From Flavobacteriales bacterium UBA5692 (GTDB lineage: Bacteria > Bacteroidota > Bacteroidia > Flavobacteriales_D > Sanyastnellaceae), in the NCBI GenBank assembly GCA_002420235.1, contig DIHQ01000095.1:1-7825 (forward strand): DNA of 7,825 nt. The letters are read 5' to 3'. How positions within the stretch are numbered: position 1 is the stretch's first letter; the number at the start of each line of letters is the position of its first letter. The translations under genes and the position numbers were made by a program. The notes under the pieces are model-generated. The model was not told the origin of the DNA. It did not search any database and was given only the letters and a program-made list of their open reading frames with translations. Below are positions 7,273-7,825 of this stretch, piece after piece.

Positions 7273-7331
7273 ATCGGCCAAATTAGAAAGTTGAGTACCT
7301 TCGCCGTCCCCAGCGTGATGCGTTGGGAAAT

Positions 7332-7404
7332 CGGGATGTAGCTCAGTTGGTAGAGTACGCGTCTGGGGGACGTGTGGTCGCTGGTTCAAGTCCAGTCATC
7401 CCGA
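7332..7404 (+). tRNA. tRNA-Pro (anticodon GGG)
   Basis: A complete 73-base cloverleaf folds by hand. The acceptor stem CGGGATG/CATCCCG is perfect over 7 pairs. The D stem GCTC/GAGT has one G-T pair and encloses AGTTGGTA. The anticodon stem CGCGT/ACGTG (one G-T pair) encloses the loop CTGGGGG, with anticodon GGG at 7365-7367. The variable loop is TGGTC, and the T stem GCTGG/CCAGT encloses TTCAAGT. The C1-G72 pair with A73 is the bacterial proline identity signature, and G37 follows the anticodon as expected. It should read CCC and CCU codons. CCA is not encoded (A73 is followed by CAT), so a nucleotidyltransferase must add it. It is divergent from pheT and followed five bases later by a terminator hairpin. 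A weak upstream -7 candidate is TACCTTCG at 7296-7303 (one mismatch, no -33 partner). Confidence 0.98.
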
Positions 7405-7408
7405 CATC

Positions 7409-7436
7409 AAAACCCGGGGCTTGCGCCTCGGGTTTT
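7409..7436 (+). terminator. Intrinsic terminator after tRNA-Pro
   Basis: A 12-pair stem (7409-7420 with 7425-7436, one G-T pair) closes a TTGC loop. It is GC-rich in its upper part, with AAAA on the 5' flank and TTTT on the 3' flank, so it resembles a bidirectional intrinsic terminator. It begins four bases after A73, where tRNA transcript termination is expected. The T-run is only four bases long, so termination strength is uncertain. Confidence 0.85.
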
Positions 7437-7685
7437 GTGCTAGTAAGAGTAGCGAATCATTGAGTACTCCTTTTAACTGGACTTTTTAGAATTGAAGCGC
7501 TTTATGGCGAGGTCTTCTAGCGAACCACTAAAATTAACATCCTGGGTCTTAACGGTAGGCTATTGCACGTTTGGATGGAATTTTAAACCATCGAAGAAGG
7601 GCAAAAGAATTGAACGATAGACTTCGTGCGTGAAGCTTGCACAAGCGATTTGCTTTGCTCGAGTCTATAGGGTTTTCGATTGTGT
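7437..7685. other. Intergenic stretch without a recognised gene
   Basis: Both strands have frequent stops, and no start with a protein-like product was found between the tRNA terminator and the possible partial gene at the edge. Contents noted are a 9-base inverted copy of part of the tRNA T arm (7476-7484), an AT-rich section around 7540-7600, and the hairpin at 7617-7668. No clear promoter, tRNA or known RNA motif was recognised. It may simply be spacer, or a decayed region downstream of a tRNA gene. Confidence 0.5.
7617..7668. repeat. Imperfect inverted repeat / hairpin
   Basis: ATAGACT (7617-7623) pairs perfectly with AGTCTAT (7662-7668). After a bulged T, two more pairs (CG with CG) extend the stem. 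Within the loop, GCTTG (7635-7639) and CAAGC (7642-7646) can form a small inner hairpin. There is no long T-run on either side, so it is not a canonical intrinsic terminator. It lies 17 bases beyond the stop of the possible minus-strand gene at 7686 and might end that transcript. Confidence 0.4.
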
Positions 7686-7823
7686 TCAGCAGCTATAGCC
7701 TTTCAGGCCTTCACTTTCACACAGGGCCGAAATTGGATGGTTTCCGGAGCAGGAAGAGCGCCTATGAATAAAGCTTACGTTGGTGAATTCCCATGCAATA
7801 ATTGCTGCCAAGGCCAGCCATTT
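7686..7823 (-). CDS. Possible 3' end of an unknown gene running off the window
   Basis: On the minus strand the frame is open from the window edge to a TGA at 7686-7688, giving 45 codons with no start inside. The translation begins with the hydrophobic run KWLALAAIIAWEF, like a membrane segment, followed by a short polar, cysteine-containing tail ending LKGYSC. I do not recognise the family. The opposite strand is also open in the same codon register from 7671, so an open frame alone is weak evidence. The minus frame is favoured only because its composition looks more protein-like and because a hairpin follows its stop. It could well be noncoding. Confidence 0.3.
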   Translation of the reverse strand, partial: KWLALAAIIAWEFTNVSFIHRRSSCSGNHPISALCESEGLKGYSC

Positions 7824-7825
7824 TT

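Noticed and set aside
7201..7389. 62-codon minus-strand frame between pheT and the tRNA
   Set aside because: It overlaps most of the tRNA-Pro gene on the opposite strand and encodes nothing recognisable; it also spans the likely pheT promoter.
7291..7467. TTGAGTAC repeated on both sides of the tRNA (7291-7298 and 7460-7467)
   Set aside because: An 8-base direct repeat is expected by chance in this much sequence, and its flanks do not match, so it is not evidence of an integration site.
7671..7825. Plus-strand open frame to the window edge (contains ATGs at 7737 and 7764)
   Set aside because: It shares the codon register of the minus-strand candidate, and its translation shows no domain-like pattern; it is probably a reverse shadow or noncoding.
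1..7825. CRISPR arrays, insertion sequences, toxin-antitoxin or defence genes
   Set aside because: No spaced repeats, terminal inverted repeats, transposase/integrase motifs or defence-type proteins were seen; the content is ordinary chromosomal genes.

Overview
The window looks like ordinary housekeeping chromosome from a member of the Bacteroidota, probably a flavobacterium-like lineage of intermediate GC. The clues are the histidine kinase/response regulator pair and the tandem VOC protein, both of types I associate with that phylum; the lack of clear Shine-Dalgarno sequences before the starts; a perfect TAnnTTTG -7 element upstream of pheT; a pheT with no pheS beside it; and a tRNA gene without an encoded CCA. 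This assignment is inference from sequence recognition, not from a search.

Layout. Positions 2-454 (+) hold the C-terminal part of a metallo-beta-lactamase-fold hydrolase cut by the window edge. It converges, with a 4-base overlap, on a block of five genes on the minus strand. In transcription order these are: pheT (7180-4688, phenylalanyl-tRNA synthetase beta subunit), a PlsC-like membrane acyltransferase (4675-3347), a tandem-domain VOC protein (3354-2278), an OmpR/PhoB-type response regulator (2198-1527) and a membrane histidine kinase with no obvious sensor domain (1530-451). Junctions within the block are tight: a 12-base gap, an 8-base overlap, a gap of about 79 bases, and a 4-base GTGA overlap. 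The block could be one transcription unit starting at the pheT promoter. The 79-base gap leaves room for a separate promoter for the two-component pair.

Divergent from pheT is a tRNA-Pro gene with anticodon GGG (7332-7404, +), followed by a strong GC-rich hairpin terminator (7409-7436). The remaining roughly 390 bases contain no convincing complete gene. They hold one imperfect hairpin and, on the minus strand at the far edge, a short open stretch that may be the 3' end of a gene lying mostly outside the window.

How the parts relate: pheT and tRNA-Pro serve translation, the acyltransferase serves phospholipid or lipid synthesis, and the kinase/regulator pair is a signalling unit. The VOC and MBL proteins are metal-type enzymes of unknown substrate. 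No defence system, mobile element, CRISPR array or biosynthetic cluster is visible, and I did not find a previously undescribed system. The points most worth a second look are the HX5D acyltransferase with a membrane tail, the asymmetric metal-ligand pattern of the VOC protein, the A8 tract just after the acyltransferase start, and the undefined edge region.
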